From contig JAGYID010000047.1 of NCBI GenBank assembly GCA_018606725.1, positions 1 to 58,679 of the forward strand: a DNA stretch of 58,679 nucleotides, in the 5' to 3' direction. Below the pieces are notes generated by a model that was given only the letters and a program-made list of their open reading frames with translations, was not told the origin of the DNA and made no database searches. This DNA is from Acidobacteriota bacterium (GTDB lineage Bacteria > Acidobacteriota > Polarisedimenticolia > Gp22-AA2). Position numbers and translations under genes: made by a program. Of this stretch, positions 24,272 to 32,031 are shown in pieces. Position 1 is the stretch's first letter. The number at the start of each line of letters is the position of its first letter.

Positions 24272-25381
24272 ATGGGTGCCGCCCGGCTCAACAGCTTCGA
24301 CGACTGGGTCGATTACTTCCGCGCCTGGCAGAAGGACATCGACCTCGACCCGTCGGTGAACTCCGGCTATACCTTCGAGGCGAAATACGGCGACCTGCAC
24401 GGCCCCGCCATCGAGTTCGGCGACTTCAAGGGCGACCGGAAGTGGGAGAAGATCCTCGAAGTCCCCGACCAGAGAATCCGCGACGCCCTGCTCCACCTGA
24501 TCACCTACCAGGGCGATACCGAGTTCGCCTCCGTCGAGCAGCAACGGCACCTGCTGGCCACCGCCCCGACGCCCCACGATCTGGAGGCGCTGGTGCGGGT
24601 CATGCGCGAGGAGATGCGTCACGGCTGGCAGATGTGCCATCTCCTGATGTCGCACTTCGGCGATTCCGGCCGGCTGGAGGCGCAGAAGATGCTCGAGCGC
24701 CGCGCCACCCGCGGCGAGCGCCTGCTGGGGTCGTTCAACGTGCCGGTGGAGAACTGGCTCGATTTCTTCACCTACACCCAGTTCATCGACCGCGACGGCA
24801 AATTCCAGCTCGGCATGTTGTCGCATTCCGCGTTCGCGCCGCTGGCGCGCAGCATGGGGCCGATGCTCAAAGAGGAGTCGTTCCACCTGGGCACCGGCAA
24901 CAACGGGCTGAAGCGGATCGTCCGGGCCGGCCGCCTGCCGATCCCGCTGATGCAGAAATACTTCAACAAGTGGGTCCCGACCGCCTACGACCTGTTCGGG
25001 ACCGACGGCTCCTCCTCGGCGCATTGGGCCTACGTCTGGGGGCTGAAGGGCCGTTTCGACGAGGACCAGAACCCGCACCCCGCGGAGCGCGACCGGCTCA
25101 ACGAGTACGCTCGCGGCCTCTACGCGGAGGAGATCCGCGGCCTGGTCGAGGCGCTGAACCGCGACCTCCCGGAAGGGGCGCCGCCCCTGTATCTGCCGGA
25201 CGAGAAATTCAACCGCCGCATCGGCGAGCACGCCGGCGGGCGCTTCGCGGTCGACGGCCGGCCGCTCGACGAGGCCGCTTACGCGAGGCATCTCGCCGAG
25301 GTCCTGCCGGGTGACGAGGATCGGCGGCGGGCCTCCGCCATCGGACGCGAAGAAGGTTTCATCCTGCCCCGCCAGGCATGA
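24272..25381 (+). CDS. BoxB-like benzoyl-CoA epoxidase-family di-iron protein
   Basis: A 369-aa ferritin-like di-iron oxygenase of the PaaA/BoxB family. Blocks that resemble benzoyl-CoA 2,3-epoxidase BoxB from memory are [58 protein letters not shown] and [15 protein letters not shown]. The Glu/His of E-x2-RH and EE-x2-H are the likely iron ligands. BoxB proteins are usually about 470 aa, so this one is about 100 aa short. No boxA, boxC or paa genes are nearby, so the substrate may not be benzoyl-CoA. The stop overlaps the cstA start (ATGA), so the two are translationally coupled. The mRNA is probably leaderless. Confidence 0.75.
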   Translation: MGAARLNSFDDWVDYFRAWQKDIDLDPSVNSGYTFEAKYGDLHGPAIEFGDFKGDRKWEKILEVPDQRIRDALLHLITYQGDTEFASVEQQRHLLATAPTPHDLEALVRVMREEMRHGWQMCHLLMSHFGDSGRLEAQKMLERRATRGERLLGSFNVPVENWLDFFTYTQFIDRDGKFQLGMLSHSAFAPLARSMGPMLKEESFHLGTGNNGLKRIVRAGRLPIPLMQKYFNKWVPTAYDLFGTDGSSSAHWAYVWGLKGRFDEDQNPHPAERDRLNEYARGLYAEEIRGLVEALNRDLPEGAPPLYLPDEKFNRRIGEHAGGRFAVDGRPLDEAAYARHLAEVLPGDEDRRRASAIGREEGFILPRQA

Positions 25382-27210
25382 ACGCCCTCTGGATCCTGGT
25401 CCCGGCGGTCCTCGTCCTGACCATCGGCTACCGCTACTACTCGGCCTTCCTGGCGGCGCGCGTCATGATGCTGGACGACGCGCGGGTCACCCCGGCCCAC
25501 CGGCTCAATGACGGCCAGAATTACCACCCGACCAACCGCTGGGTGCTGTTCGGCCACCACTTCGCCGCCATCGCCGGCGCGGGGCCGCTGATCGGCCCGG
25601 TCCTGGCGGCGCAGTTCGGCTGGCTGCCGGGGTTCCTGTGGCTGCTGCTCGGCGTCGTCCTCGGGGGCGCGGTGCACGACTTCGTCATCCTGGCGGCCTC
25701 GGTTCGACGCGACGGCCGCTCGCTGGCCGACATCGCCCGCAACGAGATCAACCCGGTCGCCGGCTTCACCGCCATGGTGGCGATCCTGTTCATCGTGGTG
25801 ATCGCCCTCGCCGGGCTCGGCCTGGCGGTGGTCAACGCCCTGGAGCACTCCTCCTGGGGCACGTTCACCATCGCGGTCACCATCCCGCTCGCCCTGTTCA
25901 TGGGGTTCTACATGTACCGCTGGCGGAAGGGGGCCTACACCAGCGGCACGATCATCGGCGTCGTCGGGCTGTTGCTGGCGGTCATCGTCGGGCGTTTCAT
26001 CCCCGAGTCGTCGTTCGCCCCCTGGTTTACCTTTACGCGGGTCCAGCTCACCTGGCTGCTGGCGGCCTACGGCTTCTGCGCTTCGGTGCTGCCGGTGTGG
26101 ATGCTTCTGGCGCCGCGCGACTACCTGTCGTCGTACATGAAGATCGGCACCATCGCCGCCCTCGCCCTGGGAGTCTTCCTGGTGCGGCCGGAGATCCGCA
26201 TGCCGGCCCTCACCGAGTTCGTCGCCGGCGGCGGGCCGATCATCCCGGGGAAGATCTTCCCCTTCTGCTTCATCACCATCGCCTGCGGGGCGATCTCCGG
26301 CTTCCACGCCCTGGTTTCATCCGGCACGACGCCGAAGATGATCGATCGCGAGAGCGACTGCCGGCCGATCGGTTACGGGGCGATGCTGTGCGAGGGGTTC
26401 GTCGGCATCATGGCGTTCGTGGCCGTGCTGTCGCTGCAGCCGCCCGACTACTTCGCCATCAACGTGCCCAAGGACCAGTTCGCCGCCCTCGGGCAACAGG
26501 TCGTCGATCTTCCCGAGCTGTCACGCCAGGTCGGCGAGGACGTCGCCGGCCGCACCGGCGGCGCCGTGTCGCTGGCGGTCGGCATGGCGCACGTGTTCGC
26601 GAACATCCCCGGGCTCAGGGGCCTGATGGCCTACTGGTACCACTTCGCCATCATGTTCGAGGCCCTGTTCATCCTGACCACCATCGATGCGGGCACGCGG
26701 GTGGCGCGCTTCCTGGTGCAGGAATTCGCCGGGCGGTTCTGGAAGCGGGCGGGCCGGACCGACTGGATGCCGGGGACGATCGTCGCCTCGGCGCTGGTCG
26801 TCCTGGTGTGGGGCTCCTTCATCCATCACGGCACGGTGCGGACCATCTGGCCGATGTTCGGCATCGCCAACCAGCTGCTGGCGGCGATGGCGCTGTCGAT
26901 CGGCACGACCATCATCATCAAATCGCGCCCCCGCTACGCCTGGGTCACCCTGCTGCCGCTGTCGTTCGTCGCCACCACGACGCTGACCGCGGGCATCCTG
27001 TCGATCACCGACATCTTCCTGCCGATGGCGACCGACGCGGCGAAGCCCGAGCAGCAGGTGCAGGGCTGGGTCAACACGGGGCTCACCGGGCTCATGATGA
27101 TCTGCATCGTGCTGACCATCGGCAACTGCGTGCTCAAGTGGTTCGAGGTGCTGACGTCGGGCCGCGGCCCCGCTCGAGCGCCGGCGGCCGGGAGCACATC
27201 TCCTTCATGA
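25378..27210 (+). CDS. cstA: Carbon starvation protein A (CstA) peptide/pyruvate transporter
   Basis: A 610-aa polytopic inner-membrane protein. Family blocks include [40 protein letters not shown] (split here by no gap), [26 protein letters not shown] and the end [10 protein letters not shown]. It lacks some of the C-terminal length of E. coli CstA (about 700 aa) but matches the shorter CstA forms. CstA proteins import peptides or pyruvate under carbon limitation. It is coupled by a 4-nt overlap to the upstream BoxB-like gene, an uncommon partner. Its 3' end overlaps the convergent alpha/beta hydrolase gene by 77 nt. Confidence 0.9.
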   Translation: MNALWILVPAVLVLTIGYRYYSAFLAARVMMLDDARVTPAHRLNDGQNYHPTNRWVLFGHHFAAIAGAGPLIGPVLAAQFGWLPGFLWLLLGVVLGGAVHDFVILAASVRRDGRSLADIARNEINPVAGFTAMVAILFIVVIALAGLGLAVVNALEHSSWGTFTIAVTIPLALFMGFYMYRWRKGAYTSGTIIGVVGLLLAVIVGRFIPESSFAPWFTFTRVQLTWLLAAYGFCASVLPVWMLLAPRDYLSSYMKIGTIAALALGVFLVRPEIRMPALTEFVAGGGPIIPGKIFPFCFITIACGAISGFHALVSSGTTPKMIDRESDCRPIGYGAMLCEGFVGIMAFVAVLSLQPPDYFAINVPKDQFAALGQQVVDLPELSRQVGEDVAGRTGGAVSLAVGMAHVFANIPGLRGLMAYWYHFAIMFEALFILTTIDAGTRVARFLVQEFAGRFWKRAGRTDWMPGTIVASALVVLVWGSFIHHGTVRTIWPMFGIANQLLAAMALSIGTTIIIKSRPRYAWVTLLPLSFVATTTLTAGILSITDIFLPMATDAAKPEQQVQGWVNTGLTGLMMICIVLTIGNCVLKWFEVLTSGRGPARAPAAGSTSPS

Positions 27211-28231
27211 ACGGGATGGCGCGCGCCATCAGGCCGCCGGTGGCGGCCAGCATGGTGTAGTGCCCGCGGCTGAGCCAGCGCAGGCGGGGGCGGCCCCAGG
27301 CGCGGTGCAGCCGGCGCGCCGAGGCCGGCAGGATGATCCGGTCGTAGCGGCCGGCGATCATCAGCAGCCGCTCCTTCGGCACTCTGGGCGTGAAGGCGAT
27401 CGGGGAGATCACCTTCCAGGCGCGCTCGACCTTGTGGCGGTCGAGCATGCCGCAGGCGGCCAGATCCTCGCGGATGTTCCGCCCGAGCGGCGTGTCGAAG
27501 ATCGGCGACACCGGCGAGTCCCCCACCCCGCCCATGACGACGAACGCCCAGTCGTCCCGGATCGCCCCCATGATGCCGGCGAGATAGGCGCCCAGCGAAT
27601 AGCCGAACACGCCGATGGTCCGGTGGCCGGTCGAGCGCAGCCAGGAGGCGGCGCCGAGCAGATCGATCACCCCCTGCCGGAACGACTCGACGGTCAGCAC
27701 CACGTCGGCCGACACCACCAGCTCGCCGCTGTAAGCGCCGGGCGGGGTGCGCTCGAGATGCAGCGGATGGCTGACGAAGGCGACCGAGAAGCCGGCCCGG
27801 ATGAACGGCCGGACGTACAGGTACTCGATCGTCTTGATGGTGCTGTGGGCCCAGCCGTGGCTGATCAGGACGACCGGGGCGTCGGGGACGCGCGTGTTGC
27901 GGTAGAAGCGACCGATGGCGACGTTGGTCTCCGGGAAGCACATCGGATGCAGGGTCGGGAAGGTGAAGCGCACCACCTCGGCACCGGCGATGCGCCGCAC
28001 CACCTTGTGGGAGACGCGCGGCACCACCGCGTCGCTGTGATAGAACAGCCCCGGGTTCTTGAAGTACGCCGGGTTGTCGAGCGACTTCCACGCATCGCCG
28101 ACGGTCGCCTGGATCTTGCCGCGCTTGTAGGTGATCTTGTACCAGACGCGGAAATCGTCGAAGCGGACATTGAGGGCGCGCCACAGTCGCGCGCCGCCCC
28201 GCAACGGTCCCCTGGACAGCTCGAGGTTCAT
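27134..28231 (-). CDS. Alpha/beta hydrolase
   Basis: A 365-aa protein with an alpha/beta-hydrolase fold. Visible motifs: [18 protein letters not shown] (the oxyanion-side HG strand), [15 protein letters not shown] with the nucleophile Ser in GxSxG, the acid within [11 protein letters not shown], and a likely catalytic His in [10 protein letters not shown]. The substrate is unknown. ATG 28231 lies 4 nt after the stop of the radical SAM gene, so they form one operon. The last 25 codons are read through the convergent 3' end of cstA. Confidence 0.8.
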   Translation of the reverse strand: MNLELSRGPLRGGARLWRALNVRFDDFRVWYKITYKRGKIQATVGDAWKSLDNPAYFKNPGLFYHSDAVVPRVSHKVVRRIAGAEVVRFTFPTLHPMCFPETNVAIGRFYRNTRVPDAPVVLISHGWAHSTIKTIEYLYVRPFIRAGFSVAFVSHPLHLERTPPGAYSGELVVSADVVLTVESFRQGVIDLLGAASWLRSTGHRTIGVFGYSLGAYLAGIMGAIRDDWAFVVMGGVGDSPVSPIFDTPLGRNIREDLAACGMLDRHKVERAWKVISPIAFTPRVPKERLLMIAGRYDRIILPASARRLHRAWGRPRLRWLSRGHYTMLAATGGLMARAIPFMKEMCSRPPALERGRGPTSAPRTT

Positions 28232-28235
28232 TGCT

Positions 28236-29147
28236 TCATCCGATCCGGCCGCTGTAGAACGTCTCGACCGGCACCTCGGCCCGCGATCGGATGGTCCGCG
28301 CGATCGCCTCCACCTCGGCGTCGGCGAGCGGCTCGACCCAGGTCTCGGCCGGCCGGCGGGCGACGGTGTAGACCTGGATCAGGCTGATGCGGCCGCCGCC
28401 GTCCAGGATGTCGCGCACCCGTCCGCAGTAGGCGTCGATCTCCTCCGCCGGGGGGCCGGCGCCGCGGATCCTCATGAACAGGGATTGAAGGACGACCGGG
28501 CGCAGGCGCGCCGCCTCCAGGATGTTCGCCAGCACTTTCCGGAGCGGGATGGTGGTTCGATCGACCGTCCGATAATAGGCCTCGGTGCCGGCGTCGAGCT
28601 TGAGCCAGAACTCTCCGTGGTCCTGGTCCATCAACGCCATGGCCTCCCTCACCTGGGCGCGATCGATCAGGGTCGCGTTGGTCAGCAGGACGACTTTCAG
28701 GTCGGGGAACCCCTCGCGCTGCTTGATCGCCAGCACGTCGCGCACGACGCCGGCGAAGTTCGGGTAGGACGGCGGCTCGCCGTCGCCGGAGAACGTGATA
28801 TCGCGGACCTCGCGCAATGCCGGCGGCACCTGGCCGAACTCGGGGCGGTCGTACAGAGCGCCGCTCCGCGCGTCGCGCAGGAGCGCCGCCAGCTCGTCGC
28901 GCAGCCGGCCCTCGTCGACCTCGCGCACGGCCGGCGGCGCCGTCCGGTCGACCTGGCAGTAGACGCAGTCGAAGTTGCAAATCTTGTCCGGGTTCAGGTT
29001 GATGCCGATGGAGATCCCCCGGGCCCGGCGCGACAGCACCGGATAGACGTACAGGTTCTCCCGGTAGTGCCGCGGGTGGTGGGTGATCTTCAGCGCGGTC
29101 GCCGCCCCCCCGGGAGGCGACGCGCCGCTGTCATCGCGCTCGTCCAT
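28236..29147 (-). CDS. Radical SAM protein (COG0731-like)
   Basis: A 303-aa radical SAM enzyme. The 4Fe-4S cluster motif is CNFDCVYC (C-x3-C-x2-C) near residue 58-65, inside ISIGINLNPDKICNFDC. GDGEPPSYPNF follows, corresponding to the GGE-type SAM-binding segment, then LLTNATLID. The arrangement resembles COG0731/TYW1-like Fe-S oxidoreductases found widely in bacteria; the reaction is unknown. It is not QueE by motif context although queC and queD lie close. ATG 29147 sits 6 nt after a TATAAT on the minus strand, so the mRNA is probably leaderless. Confidence 0.82.
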   Translation of the reverse strand: MDERDDSGASPPGGAATALKITHHPRHYRENLYVYPVLSRRARGISIGINLNPDKICNFDCVYCQVDRTAPPAVREVDEGRLRDELAALLRDARSGALYDRPEFGQVPPALREVRDITFSGDGEPPSYPNFAGVVRDVLAIKQREGFPDLKVVLLTNATLIDRAQVREAMALMDQDHGEFWLKLDAGTEAYYRTVDRTTIPLRKVLANILEAARLRPVVLQSLFMRIRGAGPPAEEIDAYCGRVRDILDGGGRISLIQVYTVARRPAETWVEPLADAEVEAIARTIRSRAEVPVETFYSGRIG

Positions 29148-29153
29148 GGCGCC

Positions 29154-29161
29154 ATTATAAT
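29154..29161. promoter_or_regulatory. Symmetric bidirectional -10 box ATTATAAT
   Basis: ATTATAAT is its own reverse complement and so carries TATAAT on both strands. It ends 7 nt before the mutY ATG (29169) and 6 nt before the radical SAM ATG (29147). Neither gene has a Shine-Dalgarno. Both should be transcribed as leaderless mRNAs from this one site. Confidence 0.65.
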
Positions 29162-29168
29162 CGGCCGC

Positions 29169-30362
29169 ATGCGAAGCGCCGCAGTGCCCACCCGCGCCGG
29201 TCTGATGCGCCCCCAGCAGGAGAGGTCGGCGGCGACCGGCGCACGCCGCATCGCCAAGAGCCTCGAAGGCTGGTATCGCCGGGCGAAGCGGGACCTCCCC
29301 TGGCGACGGAGTCGCGATCCGTACCGCGTCTGGATCTCCGAGATCATGCTGCAGCAGACGACCGTGCGCGCGGTCATCCCGTACTACGGTCGATTTCTCG
29401 GAGCTTTCCCGAACGTCCGGGCGCTGGCGCGCGCAGCGCTGCCGAGGGTGCTGGCGGCCTGGTCCGGTCTCGGCTATTACCGTCGCGCCCGCCACCTGCA
29501 CGCCGCCGCCCGTCGGGTCGTCCGGATGTACGGCGGACATCTGCCGCGGGAAGATGCCGCTCTGCGGGACTTGCCCGGGATCGGCCGTTACACCGCCGGC
29601 GCGATCCGGAGCATCGCCTTCGGCGCCCCGGCGCCGATCCTCGACGGGAACGTGGCGCGGGTCCTGGCGCGCCTGCACGGGTTGCGCGGCCCCACCGCCT
29701 CGCACCAGCGGCGTCTCTGGGACGAAACGGCGCTGCTGGTGGCCGCGGCGGCCTCCCCCGGCGACCTGAACCAGGCGCTCATGGAGCTCGGAGCGCTGCT
29801 CTGCACGCCGGAGCGCCCAGCGTGCGGCGCCTGCCCGCTGCGCCGCCGCTGCGCGGCGCGGGCGGCGGGGGCGCAGGAGATCATCCCCGCGCCGCGCCGG
29901 CGCCGGGCGCCGGTCGAGGTGACGCAGGCCCTGGCGCTGGTCGAGCGGCGGGGCCGCTACCTCATGCACCGCCGCGACGGGGCCGCCCTGATGGAGGGTT
30001 TGTGGGAATTCCCGGGGCTCGGCGACGGCAGCGTCGATGGCCTGCGCCTGCGGCCTCTCGAGCTGGTCGCGAAGCTGCGCCACTCGATCACCTACCGCCA
30101 CATCACCGTCGAAGTGCGGCGCGCCCGGCTGCTCGCCGAACCGTCCGGCGGCGCATATCGATGGGTGGCGCCGGACGGCCTGGCCCGGCTGCCGGTGTCG
30201 TCCCTGGTGACCAAGGTGCTCGGGCGCGTCATCATGAGCCGGACGGGGGTTCCCGTCCGGCAGACGACCCGGCCGGGCGTCCCCGGCCTTCGGATGACCC
30301 GGACGGGGGTTCCCGTCGGGCGGAAGCCCCGGCCGGGACATCGCGTCGGGCACGGCGTTTGA
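29169..30362 (+). CDS. mutY: Adenine DNA glycosylase MutY with repetitive C-terminal tail
   Basis: A 397-aa base-excision-repair enzyme removing A opposite 8-oxoG. Visible: WYRRAKRDLPWRR, ISEIMLQQTTV with the catalytic Glu, the helix-hairpin-helix LPGIGRYTAGAIRSIAFG, catalytic Asp in ILDGNVARVL, the 4Fe-4S cluster C-x6-C-x2-C-x5-C (CTPERPACGACPLRRRC), and a C-terminal NUDIX-like 8-oxoG domain (LMEGLWEFPGLG). The last about 43 residues are a 20-aa repeat (M[ST]RTGVPV...) made of GC-rich hairpins and lie beyond the normal MutY end. The ATG at 29169 is 7 nt after TATAAT. Confidence 0.92.
   Translation: MRSAAVPTRAGLMRPQQERSAATGARRIAKSLEGWYRRAKRDLPWRRSRDPYRVWISEIMLQQTTVRAVIPYYGRFLGAFPNVRALARAALPRVLAAWSGLGYYRRARHLHAAARRVVRMYGGHLPREDAALRDLPGIGRYTAGAIRSIAFGAPAPILDGNVARVLARLHGLRGPTASHQRRLWDETALLVAAAASPGDLNQALMELGALLCTPERPACGACPLRRRCAARAAGAQEIIPAPRRRRAPVEVTQALALVERRGRYLMHRRDGAALMEGLWEFPGLGDGSVDGLRLRPLELVAKLRHSITYRHITVEVRRARLLAEPSGGAYRWVAPDGLARLPVSSLVTKVLGRVIMSRTGVPVRQTTRPGVPGLRMTRTGVPVGRKPRPGHRVGHGV
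30234..30353 (+). repeat. 60-nt hairpin repeat pair at the mutY 3' end
   Basis: Two copies begin at 30234 and 30294. Each has an inverted repeat such as CCGGACGGG-GGTT-CCCGTCCGG (30239-30260) and a GGCCGGG/CCCGGCC half-unit. They encode the extra C-terminal tail of MutY and could also act as a transcript 3'-end structure. Confidence 0.7.
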
Positions 30363-30378
30363 CCGGTCCGGGTCGTTG

Positions 30379-30387
30379 TGTTAGCGT
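30379..30387 (+). promoter_or_regulatory. Extended -10 box of queD
   Basis: TGT-TAGCGT, ending 7 nt before ATG 30395; no Shine-Dalgarno. Likely leaderless. Confidence 0.45.
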
Positions 30388-30394
30388 CTCGCCC

Positions 30395-30802
30395 ATGTAC
30401 CGCGTGACCGAAATCGTCGAGTTCTGCTACGGGCATCGTCTGCTGCGTTACCAGGGGAAATGCGCCCACCTGCACGGCCACAACGGCCGGGTGGAGATCG
30501 AGCTGGCGGCGCCGTCGCTCGACGACCAGTCGATGGTCGCCGACTTCTCCGACATCGGCCGCGTCGTCAAGGGCTTCATCGATCAGCATCTCGACCACCG
30601 GATGCTGCTGCACCGCGACGATCCGCTGGTGCCTGTCCTGAGGCAACACGACGAGCCGGTCTTCCTGATGGACAGCGATCCGACCGCCGAGGCGATCGCC
30701 CGCCTGATCTACGAGCAGGCCGCGGCGCACGGGTTGAAAGTGTCGGCCGTCCGCCTGTGGGAGACCCCCACCTCGGTCGCCGCCTACGCCCCGGCTCGCT
30801 GA
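30395..30802 (+). CDS. queD: 6-carboxytetrahydropterin synthase QueD
   Basis: A 135-aa PTPS/QueD-family enzyme that turns dihydroneopterin triphosphate into 6-carboxytetrahydropterin, an early step to queuosine/7-deazaguanine. The zinc ligands are the first His of FCYGHRL and the two His of LHGHNG. The catalytic Cys is in GKCAHLHGH, and the conserved Glu of RLWETPTSVAAY closes the site. Length is normal. ATG 30395 has an extended -10 box just upstream. The 3' end overlaps the convergent queC by 19 nt. Confidence 0.92.
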   Translation: MYRVTEIVEFCYGHRLLRYQGKCAHLHGHNGRVEIELAAPSLDDQSMVADFSDIGRVVKGFIDQHLDHRMLLHRDDPLVPVLRQHDEPVFLMDSDPTAEAIARLIYEQAAAHGLKVSAVRLWETPTSVAAYAPAR

Positions 30803-31539
30803 GCCGGCGCCCGCCGCGACGCCGACATCCCCCGCCCCGAATGCCGCCGGTCGGCGTACGCCGTCGGGTCGGCGATGCCGGCCCGGCGGAACGCCTTGAT
30901 CCTCTCGCCGCACTTCACGCACACGCCGCAGTGCCGGCCGCGCCGCGGCTCGCTGCAGGAGAGGGTCAGGTGCAGCGGCAGACCCCGGCCGCGGCGGATG
31001 ACCCGGTCCTTGGACAGGCGCCGGAACGGGGCGCGCAGCCTGATCGGCGCGGCCAGCCCGCGGGCCAGGGCCCGCTCCATGGCCCGAAGGAAAGCCGGCG
31101 ACCCGTCCGGAAACGGGTTGGCGCTCAGGATGCCGAGGAGCAGCACCGGCAGACGGCGCAGCGCGCAGAAGGCGGCCGCCTTGGTGAACAGCACGATGTT
31201 TCGTCCGGGAATGTAGACCGAGGCGTCGGTGGCGCGGAACCCCGGCACCCGGCCGGTGGTGCTCCAGTGATCGCCGTACAGGTCCCGCATCGGCAGCTCG
31301 AGGACCACCAGCGGACGCAACCGGGGCGAGCGGACGGCGCGCAGGAAGCGCCGCAGGGCGCGCAGCTCCGCCGATTCCCAGCGCAGCCCCGCCCGCACGT
31401 AGACCGGCTGGACCTTCCGGTACTTCCGCAGGGCCTCGCCCAGCAGAACCGCCGAGTCGAGCCCGCCGCTGGCAAGCACGCAGGCGGCCGGCCGGCGCGC
31501 AAAAGAAAAGGCCCCGCGCCGCGGGGCCCTCGTTGTCAT
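30784..31539 (-). CDS. queC: 7-cyano-7-deazaguanine synthase QueC-like
   Basis: A 251-aa PP-loop ATPase. Residues ACVLASGGLDSAVLL hold the SGGxDS ATP-pyrophosphatase loop. YIPGRNIVLFTKAAAF is the QueC family block, and CSEPRRGRHCGVCVKC is the C-x8-C-x2-C-x2-C zinc site near the C-terminus. QueC converts 7-carboxy-7-deazaguanine to preQ0 with ATP and ammonia. It is somewhat divergent from typical QueC. The ATG at 31539 is chosen because the PP-loop needs its first beta-strand; a GTG just before LASGG would remove it. A perfect intrinsic terminator lies inside codons 4-14. It follows the ferredoxin gene by 17 nt. Confidence 0.82.
   Translation of the reverse strand: MTTRAPRRGAFSFARRPAACVLASGGLDSAVLLGEALRKYRKVQPVYVRAGLRWESAELRALRRFLRAVRSPRLRPLVVLELPMRDLYGDHWSTTGRVPGFRATDASVYIPGRNIVLFTKAAAFCALRRLPVLLLGILSANPFPDGSPAFLRAMERALARGLAAPIRLRAPFRRLSKDRVIRRGRGLPLHLTLSCSEPRRGRHCGVCVKCGERIKAFRRAGIADPTAYADRRHSGRGMSASRRAPAQRAGA
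31501..31528 (-). terminator. Intrinsic terminator overlapping the first codons of queC
   Basis: On the minus strand: a perfect 8-bp stem GGCCCCGC/GCGGGGCC, a GGC loop, then TTTTCTTTT. It lies 29 nt after the ferredoxin stop but 9 nt downstream of the queC ATG, so it is coding sequence for queC residues about 5-14. Confidence 0.8.
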
Positions 31540-31556
31540 GGATCTTTCGACCGGTC

Positions 31557-31868
31557 TCAGCGGAGCTTGTTGCCCGGTTTGCGCGGCGGATCGTTCGCGG
31601 CCCGCGGCGTGACCGGGGGATTGTTCTTGCACGCCGGCGTCATATCCTTGTTGATCACCGCCCACTCCGGCGACTCTTCCTCGGTCTCGACGATCGCCTC
31701 GATCGGGCACTCCGGGAGGCAGGCACCGCAGTCGATGCATTCCTCCGGGTCGATGATCATGAACTCTTCACCCTGGTAGTCGCCGGGATGAATGCAGTCC
31801 ACGGGACACACCGCGACGCAGGTCGCGTAGCGCTCGCCCAGGCACTTGCCGGTGATGACGTAGGACAC
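31557..31868 (-). CDS. fdxA: 7Fe-type ferredoxin
   Basis: A 103-aa ferredoxin with an N-terminal cluster region CLGERYATCVAVCPVDCIHPG and a second region ECIDCGACLPECPIEA. These match seven-iron ferredoxins (one 3Fe-4S and one 4Fe-4S cluster), with a C-terminal extension of about 40 residues. It is a small electron carrier, partner unknown. The start is GTG at 31868, supported by the GAGAGGAG site upstream. A terminator follows 29 nt after the stop. Confidence 0.9.
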   Translation of the reverse strand: MSYVITGKCLGERYATCVAVCPVDCIHPGDYQGEEFMIIDPEECIDCGACLPECPIEAIVETEEESPEWAVINKDMTPACKNNPPVTPRAANDPPRKPGNKLR

Positions 31869-32018
31869 GTTGCGTTCTCCTCTCGAAGTGGCCTCTTTCG
31901 TACTGCAGAGGGCCGCATACTAGCACAGGGAATCCCGGGCATGTAAAGCGCCGGCGGGCGGGCGCTGCCGTCGTGGAGACGCCTCCGGGAGGGGCGTTGC
32001 CACCGGCCGGGCGGAACC

Positions 32019-32024
32019 TATATT
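32019..32024 (+). promoter_or_regulatory. -10 box TATATT of a likely leaderless gene
   Basis: TATATT ends 7 nt before the GTG at 32032. This argues against the TTG at 32023, which overlaps the box. Confidence 0.45.
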
Positions 32025-32031
32025 GGCCGGC

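Noticed and set aside
28236..29147. Radical SAM gene as the missing QueE
   Set aside because: The cluster motif surroundings (INLNPDKICNFDC, GDGEPP) fit COG0731-type proteins, and the protein is longer than typical QueE.
28236..30353. A 705-aa version of the radical SAM protein
   Set aside because: The extension is antisense to mutY and has no domain; the ATG at 29147 has its own -10 box.
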